Source: Methylotenera sp. (GTDB taxonomy: Bacteria > Pseudomonadota > Gammaproteobacteria > Burkholderiales > Methylophilaceae). Taken from it: a stretch of 12,816 nt of DNA. The notes below the pieces were generated by a model. The model saw only the letters and a program-made list of their open reading frames with translations, made no database searches and was not told the DNA's origin. How positions within the stretch are numbered: the first letter of the stretch is position 1; each line of letters starts with the position of its first letter. The DNA lies in the NCBI GenBank assembly GCA_027310735.1, contig DAIDAH010000057.1:1-12816 (forward strand), given 5' to 3'. A program made the translations under genes and the position numbers. Below are positions 1 through 7,481 of the stretch, one piece after another.

Positions 1-725
1 GTGTAATTCTTTTAGGCGTTTGGGAGTGGTCGAATCTAATTCGTTTGAATACATTGCAAATGCTAGGTTGCATAGCCATTGCTCTATGTGTAGCTACTCT
101 GATTTTAGTGCAATCACAAACGCAGATACACGCATACCAACAGCAGTTTACTTTTTGGTTATCAGGAAGTGCAGCCCTCTTTTGGGTGGTTATTGCCCCC
201 ATTTGGCTTGCTTCACGAAAAGTAGTCAGCCATAAGTTTGTCATGTGCATGTTGGGTTTATTATTATTATTGGCAACTTGGGTTGGTATTGTAGGTTTGC
301 ATGCGATTAGCCCATGGTTGTTGTTAAGTGCTGTTGCTACTGTAAGCATTGCAGATAGCGCAGCTTACTTTGCAGGTAAGCGCTTTGGTCGTCATAAGCT
401 TGCACCAGAAATTAGTCCAGGTAAAACATGGGAGGGCGTATTGGGTGCTCTCTTGGCTGTGACAGTTTATGGAGCAGTACTTTGCTACTATCAAGATTAT
501 AGTTATTGGATGATTGTTGGTTTATGGATCATTGTTGTGCTAAGTGTTATGGGTGACCTGTTTGAGTCTATGCTGAAGCGTCAGGCAGGGATTAAAGATA
601 GTAGCCAGTTATTGCCCGGCCATGGAGGTGTACTGGATAGAATCGATGGTCTTATACCCACGTTAGCCATTACATTTTTCTGTACTTATATCCCATTTAT
701 CACAAAGTTTGCATCGCATGGTTAA
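1..725 (+). CDS. cdsA: Phosphatidate cytidylyltransferase (CDP-diacylglycerol synthase), 5' end missing
   Basis: CdsA makes CDP-diacylglycerol from CTP and phosphatidic acid in the inner membrane, the branch point of phospholipid synthesis. The frame is open from the first complete codon at 3, and the residues before the first candidate start (VILLGVWEWSNLIRL) resemble the N-terminal part of CdsA. The gene therefore begins upstream of the window, and the TTG at 45 is not the real start. Several hydrophobic segments fit a polytopic membrane protein. The family signature is present near the C-terminus: S-x-L-K-R, then K-D-S, then LPGHGGVLDRID, with the catalytic-site aspartates. The segment DSAAYFAGKRFGRHKLAPEISPGKTWEG is split here only by description: its key parts are D-S-A-A-Y-F and SPGKTWEG, both typical of the family. 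The end overlaps dxr by 8 nt if dxr starts at 718, suggesting translational coupling. In related genomes uppS and frr usually lie upstream; that part is not visible. Confidence 0.96.
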   Translation, partial: VILLGVWEWSNLIRLNTLQMLGCIAIALCVATLILVQSQTQIHAYQQQFTFWLSGSAALFWVVIAPIWLASRKVVSHKFVMCMLGLLLLLATWVGIVGLHAISPWLLLSAVATVSIADSAAYFAGKRFGRHKLAPEISPGKTWEGVLGALLAVTVYGAVLCYYQDYSYWMIVGLWIIVVLSVMGDLFESMLKRQAGIKDSSQLLPGHGGVLDRIDGLIPTLAITFFCTYIPFITKFASHG

Positions 726-1953
726 TGTATTATTGAACAGCAAGTCAGAAGAAACAGTGAGGCAGCAAGTAACAATCCTAGGAGCAACAGGTACTATAGG
801 GCTGCAAACTCTTGAGGTCATTGCACTACATCCAGAGCGATTTAGTGTATTTGCATTAACCGCTAATGCAAATGTACAAAGCTTGTTTGAGTTATGTATA
901 CGATATGCACCTCAATATGCTGTGATGTTGCAGACTACTTCAGCAGAGAGCTTAAGAGCGCAGCTTAAAGCGGCAGGCTCTAGCACGATAGTGTTGCAAG
1001 GTGAAAAGGCTTTAAGTGAGGTTGCTTCTCATGAGCAAGTGGATGTCGTGATGGCAGCTATTGTTGGGGCAGCAGGATTGCATCCGGCTATGGCAGCAGC
1101 GCGTGCGGGTAAACGTATTTTATTAGCCAACAAAGAAACCTTAGTGATGGCTGGTAATTTGTTTATGCAAGCTGTCATTGAGGGGGGGGCGACTTTGCTT
1201 CCTATTGATAGTGAGCATAACGCGATATTTCAGGTAATGCCAAGTCAGCATAGTCAAAATTTGGTAAATTCAAATTTGGCCAGTATGGGCGTCAAGCGAA
1301 TCTTACTTACAGCATCTGGCGGGCCATTTCGCAATGCGAGTTTACAAGAACTACAAATGGTAACGCGTGCGCAAGCTCTGAATCATCCTAACTGGGTTAT
1401 GGGGCCAAAAATTACCATTGACTCTGCGACGATGATGAATAAGGGCTTAGAGGTCATTGAAGCACACTGGTTATTTAATGCTCACCCTTCACAAATTGAC
1501 GTTGTTATTCATCCGCAAAGCGTAATCCACTCAATGGTTGAATACATTGATGGTAGCGTACTTGCGCAGTTGGGTAACCCTGATATGCGCACACCTATTG
1601 CTTATGGTTTGGGATACCCTGATAGATTAACCAGTGGCGTTAGCAGTCTTGATTTGCTTAAAACGGCTCGTTTAGATTTTTCTGAGCCGGATATGATCCG
1701 TTTCCCTTGCTTACAAATAGCCTATGATGCTTTAAATGCGGGGGGTACAGCGCCTGCAATTTTGAATGCTGCTAATGAAGTTGCTGTAGAGGCATTTTTG
1801 ACAGAAAAAATTGGTTTTATGGACATTTCTGAAATTATCCAATCTGTATTAGCAGCATCTAACATTGAAAGGGTTACCTCTATTGAGCAGTTGGTGGCAG
1901 TTGATGAAATTTCAAGGCAGGCTGCCTTTCAGCGTGTAAATGTCTTATGCTAA
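718..1953 (+). CDS. dxr: 1-deoxy-D-xylulose 5-phosphate reductoisomerase (DXR/IspC)
   Basis: This cytosolic enzyme converts 1-deoxyxylulose 5-phosphate to 2-C-methylerythritol 4-phosphate with NADPH, the committed step of the MEP isoprenoid pathway. The NADPH-binding loop GATGTIG is at residues 22-28 (numbering from 718). The metal ligands are D164 and E166 in IDSEHNA and E245 in MNKGLEVIEAHW; the spacing of 81 residues between the first and last ligand matches E. coli D150 to E231. The motifs LANKETLVMAG, ASGGPF and HPQSVIHSMVEY are also present. The start is uncertain. ATG at 718 overlaps the cdsA stop and has no clear Shine-Dalgarno sequence (411 aa). GTG at 757 has AGAAG a few bases upstream and gives a 398-aa protein beginning MRQQVTILG, which matches the usual length and N-terminus. 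A run of eight G lies at 1182-1189. The 3' end overlaps rseP by 7 nt. Confidence 0.96.
   Translation: MVNVLLNSKSEETVRQQVTILGATGTIGLQTLEVIALHPERFSVFALTANANVQSLFELCIRYAPQYAVMLQTTSAESLRAQLKAAGSSTIVLQGEKALSEVASHEQVDVVMAAIVGAAGLHPAMAAARAGKRILLANKETLVMAGNLFMQAVIEGGATLLPIDSEHNAIFQVMPSQHSQNLVNSNLASMGVKRILLTASGGPFRNASLQELQMVTRAQALNHPNWVMGPKITIDSATMMNKGLEVIEAHWLFNAHPSQIDVVIHPQSVIHSMVEYIDGSVLAQLGNPDMRTPIAYGLGYPDRLTSGVSSLDLLKTARLDFSEPDMIRFPCLQIAYDALNAGGTAPAILNAANEVAVEAFLTEKIGFMDISEIIQSVLAASNIERVTSIEQLVAVDEISRQAAFQRVNVLC
1182..1189 (+). repeat. Run of eight G inside dxr
   Basis: Eight consecutive G bases lie within codons for Glu155-Gly156-Gly157-Ala158 of dxr (numbering from 718). The run is unbroken and conspicuous in an otherwise AT-rich sequence. 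Such runs are prone to polymerase slippage and to sequencing indels. The reading frame is intact as given. Confidence 0.9.
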
Positions 1954-3335
1954 CTATACTGGCTTTTATCTTCACGCTGGGATTGGTTGTTATCATTCAT
2001 GAGTATGGGCATTTCCAGATGGCAAGGTGGTGTGGCGTAAAGGTACTGAAATTCTCTATTGGATTTGGTAAGCCTCTATTTACGAAAAAATTTGGCCAAG
2101 ATAAAACGGAGTTTATCCTTGCGACAATTCCATTGGGAGGGTTTGTTAAAATGCTCGATGAACGCGAGATTGAGCAAAACTCTGAAACCTCGCAATCGCA
2201 ACAAATACTGACAGAAAGCGATTTGAAGCGTGCATTTAATCGACAATCAGTTGTTAAGCGTATTGCAATCGTACTTGCAGGGCCTTTTGCCAATTTATTG
2301 CTAGCAGTTTGCTTGTACTGGATGTTGTTTATGTCGGGTGTCGTAGGCATGAAGCCCATTGTTGGTCAAGTGCTAGAACATACGCCAGCGGCTACTGCCA
2401 GCTTTGCACTTGGTGAAACTATACAAGCGATCAATGGCAAGAAGGTATCTACCTGGCAAGATGTTCGTTGGCTTTTATTAAAAGAGTCTTTGAAGCACAA
2501 GAGTGTAGAGGTGCAGGCAGTAAGCCGTAATCAGCAAATTTACTTGCATCAGTTGGATCTGACGGACGTTGATTTTGACAATACTCATATTGATATCTTG
2601 GAGAAATTAGGACTTACTATTTTTCAGCCAAGTATACCTGCGCGCATTGGTGAAATTATTAAAAATAGCCCTGCAGAGTTGGGTGGCCTTAAGAAGGATG
2701 ATCTTGTACTTGCCGTCAATAAAAACAAAGTGAGTATTTGGGATGATTTTGTGCGTGAAATGAGATCGCACCCGAACTCGGTATTAGATGTTTTGGTACA
2801 ACGTGGTTCAGAAAATATCGTGCTTACAGTTAAGCCTGAACCAGTGGTTGAAAATGGTAAAACAATAGGGCGTATAGGTGCCGCATTTAAAGTTGAGCAA
2901 AGCGAGTTAAGTCAGTATATGATTACTGCACATTATTCCGTGGGTGGAGCGCTTAAAAAGGCTATTTATAAAACATGGGATACCGCAACTTTTAGTTTGA
3001 AAATGTTAGGTAATATGGTGACAGGGAGAGTTTCGTGGAGAGGAATGAGTGGCCCTGTGACTATAGCTACCTATGCGGGACAGAGTGCTCACATGGGCAT
3101 TAAGGTGTTTATTGGATTCTTAGCACTGATTAGTATTAGTATTGGTGTGCTGAATCTATTACCTATTCCCGTGTTAGATGGCGGTCATTTCATGTATTAT
3201 ATGGTTGAATTTTTAACAGGGAAACCTGTATCTGAAGAAGTCATGATTGTTGGACAGAAAATCGGGTTTACCTTACTTGGGTTTCTGATGGTCTTGGCAC
3301 TTTATAACGACATTAACCGATTGATATCAGGCTGA
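1947..3335 (+). CDS. rseP: RseP/EcfE site-2 intramembrane zinc metalloprotease
   Basis: RseP is an inner-membrane protease that cuts transmembrane segments; in enterobacteria it cleaves the anti-sigma factor RseA after DegS, and it also clears signal-peptide remnants. The zinc motif HEYGH is at residues 18-22 in the first transmembrane segment, and the second catalytic motif, LDGGH, has its aspartate at D411, giving the usual H, H and D metal ligands. Two PDZ domains lie between, at about residues 135-205 and 230-298; the second has the typical SPAELGGLKKDDLVLAVN pattern. Hydrophobic segments near 105-125, 380-405 and 435-458 complete a four-segment topology. The length of 462 aa is close to the usual 450. 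The ATG overlaps the end of dxr by 7 nt without an obvious Shine-Dalgarno sequence, so coupling to dxr translation is likely. No rseA or rpoE is visible here, so the substrate is inferred only from family knowledge. Confidence 0.96.
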   Translation: MLTILAFIFTLGLVVIIHEYGHFQMARWCGVKVLKFSIGFGKPLFTKKFGQDKTEFILATIPLGGFVKMLDEREIEQNSETSQSQQILTESDLKRAFNRQSVVKRIAIVLAGPFANLLLAVCLYWMLFMSGVVGMKPIVGQVLEHTPAATASFALGETIQAINGKKVSTWQDVRWLLLKESLKHKSVEVQAVSRNQQIYLHQLDLTDVDFDNTHIDILEKLGLTIFQPSIPARIGEIIKNSPAELGGLKKDDLVLAVNKNKVSIWDDFVREMRSHPNSVLDVLVQRGSENIVLTVKPEPVVENGKTIGRIGAAFKVEQSELSQYMITAHYSVGGALKKAIYKTWDTATFSLKMLGNMVTGRVSWRGMSGPVTIATYAGQSAHMGIKVFIGFLALISISIGVLNLLPIPVLDGGHFMYYMVEFLTGKPVSEEVMIVGQKIGFTLLGFLMVLALYNDINRLISG

Positions 3336-3339
3336 TTGA

Positions 3340-5697
3340 ATGGCAATTAAAAATATAATAATGCATCCGAAAAACAATAACTCGGTATTTAAGAATCTAA
3401 AGCTTAAATCAACACTTTTGTTAATTGCAGGCTTATACGCAAACTCTGCATTTGCAATTGAGCCATTTGTCATCAAAGATATACGGGTGGAAGGTATTCA
3501 GCGTACTGAAGCGGGTACGGTTTTCAGTTACTTGCCAGTGAAAGTCGGTGAGACGATGGATGACGAGCTTGCTTCACAAGCGATTAAGTCGTTATATAAG
3601 ACCGGTTTTTTTAAAGATGTTCGAATTGAGGCTGAGAACGGTGTTCTGGTTGTAACAGTACAAGAGCGATCATCAATAGCTCAAATTGATTTCAGTGGTA
3701 ATAAATCATTTCCTACTGATAAGATGAAAGATGGACTAAAGCAGATCGGTATCGCAGAGGGGCAGATTTTTGATAAGTCGCAATTAGATCGCGCAGAACA
3801 AGAGATTAAAAGACAGTATTTATCGCAAGGTAAATATGGAGCTACAGTTAAAGCTATTGTTTCTCCACTTGAGCGTAACCGTGTTGCTGTACGCTTTGAT
3901 ATTGAAGAGGGTACTGTTTCAAAAATTCGTGATATTAATATTGTTGGTAATCAAGCGTATACAACTGATGATCTGCGTGCTCAATTTTTACTTACCACAC
4001 CTAATTGGATGAGTTGGTGGAATAAAGACGATCAATATTCAAAGCAAAAGCTTAATGCTGATCTTGAAACTCTACGTTCTTTCTACATGAATCAAGGCTA
4101 CCTTGAGTTTAATATTGATTCGACTCAAGTGTCGATTACGCCAGATAAAAAAGATATCTACATAACAGTTAACATTACAGAGGGGCAGAAATATACGATT
4201 TCTGAAGTGAAGTTAGCTGGTGAAACACTTATCCCCGAAAATGAGCTTCGGGCGCTTATGCAAGTGCAAGCTGGCGATACATTCAGTCGCGAAAAAGTTA
4301 CACAAACCAGTAAGGCAATTAGTGATAGGTTGAGCGATGATGGGTACGCCTTCTCTAATGTCAATGCTGTTCCAGAGTTGAACAAAGAGTTGCATACAGC
4401 CGCGTTTACTTTTTTTGTTGATCCTGGTAAGCGTGTTTACGTTCGACGCATTAATATAGTAGGAAATACACGAACACGCGATGAGGTTGCTCGTCGTGAA
4501 GTGCGTCAATTAGAGTCAGCTTGGTATTCATTGAGCAAAATCAATCGTTCAAAAGAGCGGTTAGTCCGAACACAATACTTTTCAGACGTTAATGTTGAAA
4601 CGCCAGCAGTGCCAGGTACTGCAGATCAAGTGGATTTAAATATCGCTCTAGTGGAACAGTCTACAGGTAGTATTCAGTTTGGTGCGGGCTTATCTAGTAG
4701 TGAGGGTGTGGTGTTCGGCATTACTGTAAACCAAAATAATTTTCTAGGTACGGGCAATCGTGTGAGTGCTCAAGTGAACACAGGTAAAGTGAATACTACC
4801 TACTCACTCTCTTATACAGATCCATATTTCACTCCTGATGGTGTTAGTCGTGGTTTTGATGTTTATCGACGCGATGTTAATACAAGCTCACTAAGTAGTG
4901 TCAGTACATATAGTTCATCATCCTATGGTGCGGGTGTTAGATTCGGTATTCCTCTCAATGAACGTGATAGTTTTAATTTTGGCTTGGCCACTGATTTAAC
5001 TAAAATTGATTTAACTAGCGCAAGCTCACTGCAGTATTTAAAGTTTTGTGATGCTAATTTAACTACCTTTAGTTGTACTAGCAACTCGGTTGTTGCTACT
5101 GCAGGTTGGACGCACGATTCTCGAGATAGTGTTTTGTATACTAATCATGGGGTACTGCAACGACTAAGTGGCGAATTTTCATTGCCTGTCTTAGATCTAC
5201 AATATTATAAAATTGACTATAAACACTCTTGGTATACAGAAGTGAGCAAAAACCTTACCTTTATGCTAAATGGTGAAATTGGTTATGCTGACTCATATGG
5301 TAGTAAACAATATCCGTTCTTTAAAAACTTTTTTATGGGAGGGGTAGGTTCTGTACGTGGATTTGATAATGGCTCACTAGGGCCTAGAGAGATTAGCAAT
5401 GGATATGACTATGCTGTTGGTGGCACTAAGCGATTGTTAGGTAATGCTGAGTTCTTTATTCCTGTACCAGGCTTGAAAGACTCTAGACAGTTTAGGTTAA
5501 GTGCATTCGTTGATGCTGGTAATGTGTATAGTGCTAACTCATCATACAACTTGAATGAATTGCGTTACTCAGCAGGCGTAGGGATTAGTTGGTATTCACC
5601 ATTTGGCCCTTTAAAACTAATTTATGCTAAACCGATAAATAGCCAGATAGGTGATAGAACGCAAACGATACAGTTCCAACTTGGGCAGCAGTTTTAG
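3340..5697 (+). CDS. bamA: Outer-membrane protein assembly factor BamA (Omp85/YaeT)
   Basis: BamA is the essential outer-membrane subunit that folds and inserts beta-barrel proteins. A Sec signal peptide ends at about residue 39 (hydrophobic LLLIAGLYANSAFA, then IEPFVIKDIRVEG). Five POTRA domains follow, at roughly 42-110, 111-191, 195-282, 284-363 and 365-440. The repeated cores are IRVEGIQR, IDFSGNKSF, INIVGNQAY, VKLAGETL and INIVGNTR. The barrel starts near residue 443, carries the lid-loop motif VRGF at 672-675, and ends with a C-terminal phenylalanine, as outer-membrane proteins do. The length of 785 aa is normal. The only two cysteines are C570 and C579, in one barrel loop, whereas the VRGF loop is short and lacks cysteines. 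The start at 3340 lies 4 nt after rseP with AGG upstream in the rseP end; an alternative ATG at 3361 would shorten the N-region without harming the signal peptide. Confidence 0.97.
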   Translation: MAIKNIIMHPKNNNSVFKNLKLKSTLLLIAGLYANSAFAIEPFVIKDIRVEGIQRTEAGTVFSYLPVKVGETMDDELASQAIKSLYKTGFFKDVRIEAENGVLVVTVQERSSIAQIDFSGNKSFPTDKMKDGLKQIGIAEGQIFDKSQLDRAEQEIKRQYLSQGKYGATVKAIVSPLERNRVAVRFDIEEGTVSKIRDINIVGNQAYTTDDLRAQFLLTTPNWMSWWNKDDQYSKQKLNADLETLRSFYMNQGYLEFNIDSTQVSITPDKKDIYITVNITEGQKYTISEVKLAGETLIPENELRALMQVQAGDTFSREKVTQTSKAISDRLSDDGYAFSNVNAVPELNKELHTAAFTFFVDPGKRVYVRRINIVGNTRTRDEVARREVRQLESAWYSLSKINRSKERLVRTQYFSDVNVETPAVPGTADQVDLNIALVEQSTGSIQFGAGLSSSEGVVFGITVNQNNFLGTGNRVSAQVNTGKVNTTYSLSYTDPYFTPDGVSRGFDVYRRDVNTSSLSSVSTYSSSSYGAGVRFGIPLNERDSFNFGLATDLTKIDLTSASSLQYLKFCDANLTTFSCTSNSVVATAGWTHDSRDSVLYTNHGVLQRLSGEFSLPVLDLQYYKIDYKHSWYTEVSKNLTFMLNGEIGYADSYGSKQYPFFKNFFMGGVGSVRGFDNGSLGPREISNGYDYAVGGTKRLLGNAEFFIPVPGLKDSRQFRLSAFVDAGNVYSANSSYNLNELRYSAGVGISWYSPFGPLKLIYAKPINSQIGDRTQTIQFQLGQQF

Positions 5698-5707
5698 TCA
5701 AGTATAA

Positions 5708-5766
5708 GTAGATATTATTGGGGCCAATGATCGGAGTAGATCTGGTATTTACGTTCTGGTATCTAC
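5708..5766. repeat. Short direct and inverted repeats in the bamA-skp gap
   Basis: The hexamer GTAGAT occurs at 5708-5713 and again at 5736-5741, 28 nt apart, and its reverse complement ATCTAC is at 5761-5766. TCTGGTAT occurs at 5741-5748 and 5755-5762, 14 nt apart, so the spacings are multiples of 14. A compact inverted repeat ATTGG/CCAAT lies at 5717-5728. No T-run follows any of these, so they do not look like an intrinsic terminator. They could be an operator, an mRNA structure, or chance; function is not established. Confidence 0.35.
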
Positions 5767-5775
5767 TTGCTGTTG

Positions 5776-5789
5776 TGGCATAATATAAT
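5776..5789 (+). promoter_or_regulatory. Possible extended -10 promoter for skp and the lpx genes
   Basis: The sequence TGG-CATAAT at 5776-5784 fits an extended -10 element (TGn followed by a near-consensus hexamer), and an overlapping perfect TATAAT lies at 5784-5789. No good -35 hexamer is seen at 16-18 nt upstream of either. The position, about 35-45 nt before the skp start in the longest gap of the cluster, is what makes it plausible. AT-rich sequence gives such matches by chance, so confidence is low. Confidence 0.3.
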
Positions 5790-5810
5790 GATTGAAGAAT
5801 TAGATGTTTT

Positions 5811-5825
5811 AGGAGATTTTAATTG
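5811..5825 (+). promoter_or_regulatory. Strong Shine-Dalgarno deciding the TTG start of skp
   Basis: AGGAGA at 5811-5816 lies 6 nt before TTG at 5823-5825. No in-frame ATG exists before the mature protein, and the signal peptide requires translation from here, so TTG is the start codon. It is the clearest ribosome-binding site on the plus strand of this window. Confidence 0.85.
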
Positions 5826-6338
5826 AGCAATACATTAAAGAGTTTACTTTTAGTTAGCATTATCTCATTTGCATCATGCGCTTCTTTTAGCTCACAGGCT
5901 GCGGAGTTGAAAGTAGGTTATGTACAAGTGGATAAAATCTTGCAGGATGCACCGCAAACTGCGGAAAGTGGAAAAAAACTTGAGCGTGAATTTAGTCCTC
6001 GTTCGCAAGAGTTAGATCGAATGGCAAAGCAAATTAAGGACTTGGAGTCTGGACTTGATAAAGACGGGCTTACCATTTCAGAAACAGATCGCCGCAACAA
6101 GGAGCGTGATATACAAAATATAAAGATCGAGTTTCAACGCAAACAACGTGAACTACGAGAAGATATCAATTTACGTAAAAATGAAGAGCTAGGTAGCCTG
6201 CAAGATCGCATCAATAAAGCGGTGCAGACTGTTTCAGAGTCTGAGGGTTATGACTTAGTCGTCTATAGTGGTGTTGCTTACGCAAGTAAAAAACTCGATA
6301 TTACAGACAAGGTTTTGAAGTTGTTAGGTAAAAAATAA
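5823..6338 (+). CDS. skp: Periplasmic chaperone Skp (OmpH family)
   Basis: Skp is a trimeric periplasmic chaperone that holds unfolded outer-membrane proteins on their way to BamA. The protein has 171 aa. It begins with a signal sequence (hydrophobic SLLLVSIISFASCASF) and a likely cleavage after SQA at about residue 26. The mature N-terminus ELKVGYVQVDKIL is the family's trimerisation strand. Residues about 45-130 are charged and helical (many K, E, R, Q), as expected for the tentacle-like coiled-coil arms. The C-terminal part EGYDLVVYSGVAYASKKLDITDKVLKLL returns to the beta body; its key pieces are YDLVV and DITDKVL. A cysteine at residue 19 in the context F-A-S-C resembles a weak lipobox, but Skp is normally soluble. 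The TTG start is supported by AGGAGA 6 nt upstream. Its location between bamA and lpxD is the classical one. Confidence 0.93.
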   Translation: MSNTLKSLLLVSIISFASCASFSSQAAELKVGYVQVDKILQDAPQTAESGKKLEREFSPRSQELDRMAKQIKDLESGLDKDGLTISETDRRNKERDIQNIKIEFQRKQRELREDINLRKNEELGSLQDRINKAVQTVSESEGYDLVVYSGVAYASKKLDITDKVLKLLGKK

Positions 6339-6399
6339 TTTATAAGTAGTTTTACTTAAGCTATTTAACCAACATCGCCTAATATACGGGACTTAACTA

Positions 6400-7437
6400 A
6401 TGAGTGAAAATTACTCACTTGGTGATATTGCCAAGAGATTAGGTGGTCGTGTATTAGGCGATGAAACTACACTAATATATCGCGTATCCTCAATTGCAAA
6501 TGCAAAGTTAGGTGACATTAGCTTTATTAGTGACTCTAAGTACCAAAAAGCACTTGCTACATGTAATGCTAGTGCTTATGTGTTAAGAGAAGCTGATGCG
6601 GACTTAACGGCACATCCGAGAATTATTGTAGATAACCCATATGCGTACTTTGCAAAAGTTTCTGCATTATTAAATCCACCACCAGTTTATCAAGTAGGCA
6701 TTGCCGCAAGTGCTATTGTGGCATCCACAGCGACTATCCCCCTATCCTGTAGTATTGCGCCTTTGGTGGTTATTGGTGAATATGTAGTGCTTGGTGAGAA
6801 TGTTGTCATAGGTGCAGGGTGTGTGATTGAAAGTCATGTCACTATTGCCGATGGAACTCATTTAGAACCTCATGTCATTATTAAACATCATTGTGAACTT
6901 GCTGAAAATTGTCACATTTTTTCCGGAGTGATTATTGGCTCAGATGGGTTTGGTTATGCGGAGGAAGCTGGAGTATGGCTAAAAATACCGCAAGTAGGAC
7001 GTGTTGTAATTCATGCAAACGTTGATATTGGTGCAAATACAACAATAGACCGTGGTGCATTAGATGATACGATTATTGAAGAGGGCGTTAAGCTAGATAA
7101 TCTAATTCAAATTGGACATAACTGTATTATTGGAGCGCATACGGTCATAGCTGGTTGTGTAGGTATTGCTGGCAGCGCCCGGATTGGCAAACATTGCAAA
7201 ATTGGCGGAGCTGCTATGATCTTGGGACACCTTGAAGTTGCAGATAATGTCACAATTTCGCCAGGTAGTATGATTACACGCTCTTTGTTAACAGCTGATA
7301 CATATACAGCCTTAATGCCTTTTCAGACCCATAAAGCATGGTTAAATACAGCAGCTAAAATTCGTCATTTAGATGACATAAGCGATAAAATTAAGATGCT
7401 GGAAAAAGAGCTCGCTCTGTTAAAATCAAACCAATAA
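6400..7437 (+). CDS. lpxD: UDP-3-O-(3-hydroxyacyl)glucosamine N-acyltransferase
   Basis: LpxD adds the second hydroxyacyl chain, from acyl-ACP, to the amino group of UDP-3-O-acylglucosamine: the third step of lipid A synthesis, in the cytosol. The N-terminal uridine-binding domain covers about residues 1-100. A left-handed beta-helix of hexapeptide repeats ([LIV]-G-x-x-x-x) runs from about 105 to 310, and a C-terminal helix follows (DDISDKIKMLEKELALL). The catalytic histidine is H240 in IQIGHN, equivalent to E. coli H239. A second conserved histidine, H277 in LGH, matches E. coli H276. The length of 345 aa is typical (E. coli 341). The ATG has GGGA about 8 nt upstream. It lies 61 nt after skp and 44 nt before fabZ, with no terminator seen in either gap, so co-transcription is likely. 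Confidence 0.96.
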   Translation: MSENYSLGDIAKRLGGRVLGDETTLIYRVSSIANAKLGDISFISDSKYQKALATCNASAYVLREADADLTAHPRIIVDNPYAYFAKVSALLNPPPVYQVGIAASAIVASTATIPLSCSIAPLVVIGEYVVLGENVVIGAGCVIESHVTIADGTHLEPHVIIKHHCELAENCHIFSGVIIGSDGFGYAEEAGVWLKIPQVGRVVIHANVDIGANTTIDRGALDDTIIEEGVKLDNLIQIGHNCIIGAHTVIAGCVGIAGSARIGKHCKIGGAAMILGHLEVADNVTISPGSMITRSLLTADTYTALMPFQTHKAWLNTAAKIRHLDDISDKIKMLEKELALLKSNQ

Positions 7438-7481
7438 ATATTTTAATATAGTAATAATCTAAAGAAGTAACCGAGATAATA

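Noticed and set aside
45..47. TTG as the start of cdsA
   Set aside because: The frame is open to the window edge and the upstream residues look like CdsA, so the gene starts outside the window.
3361..3363. Alternative ATG for bamA
   Set aside because: It lacks a Shine-Dalgarno sequence; 3340 has AGG upstream and tight spacing after rseP. It is not fully excluded.
6343..6358. Inverted repeat TAAGTA/TACTTA after skp as a terminator
   Set aside because: The stem is six base pairs, mostly A-T, with no T-run after it; likely chance in AT-rich sequence.
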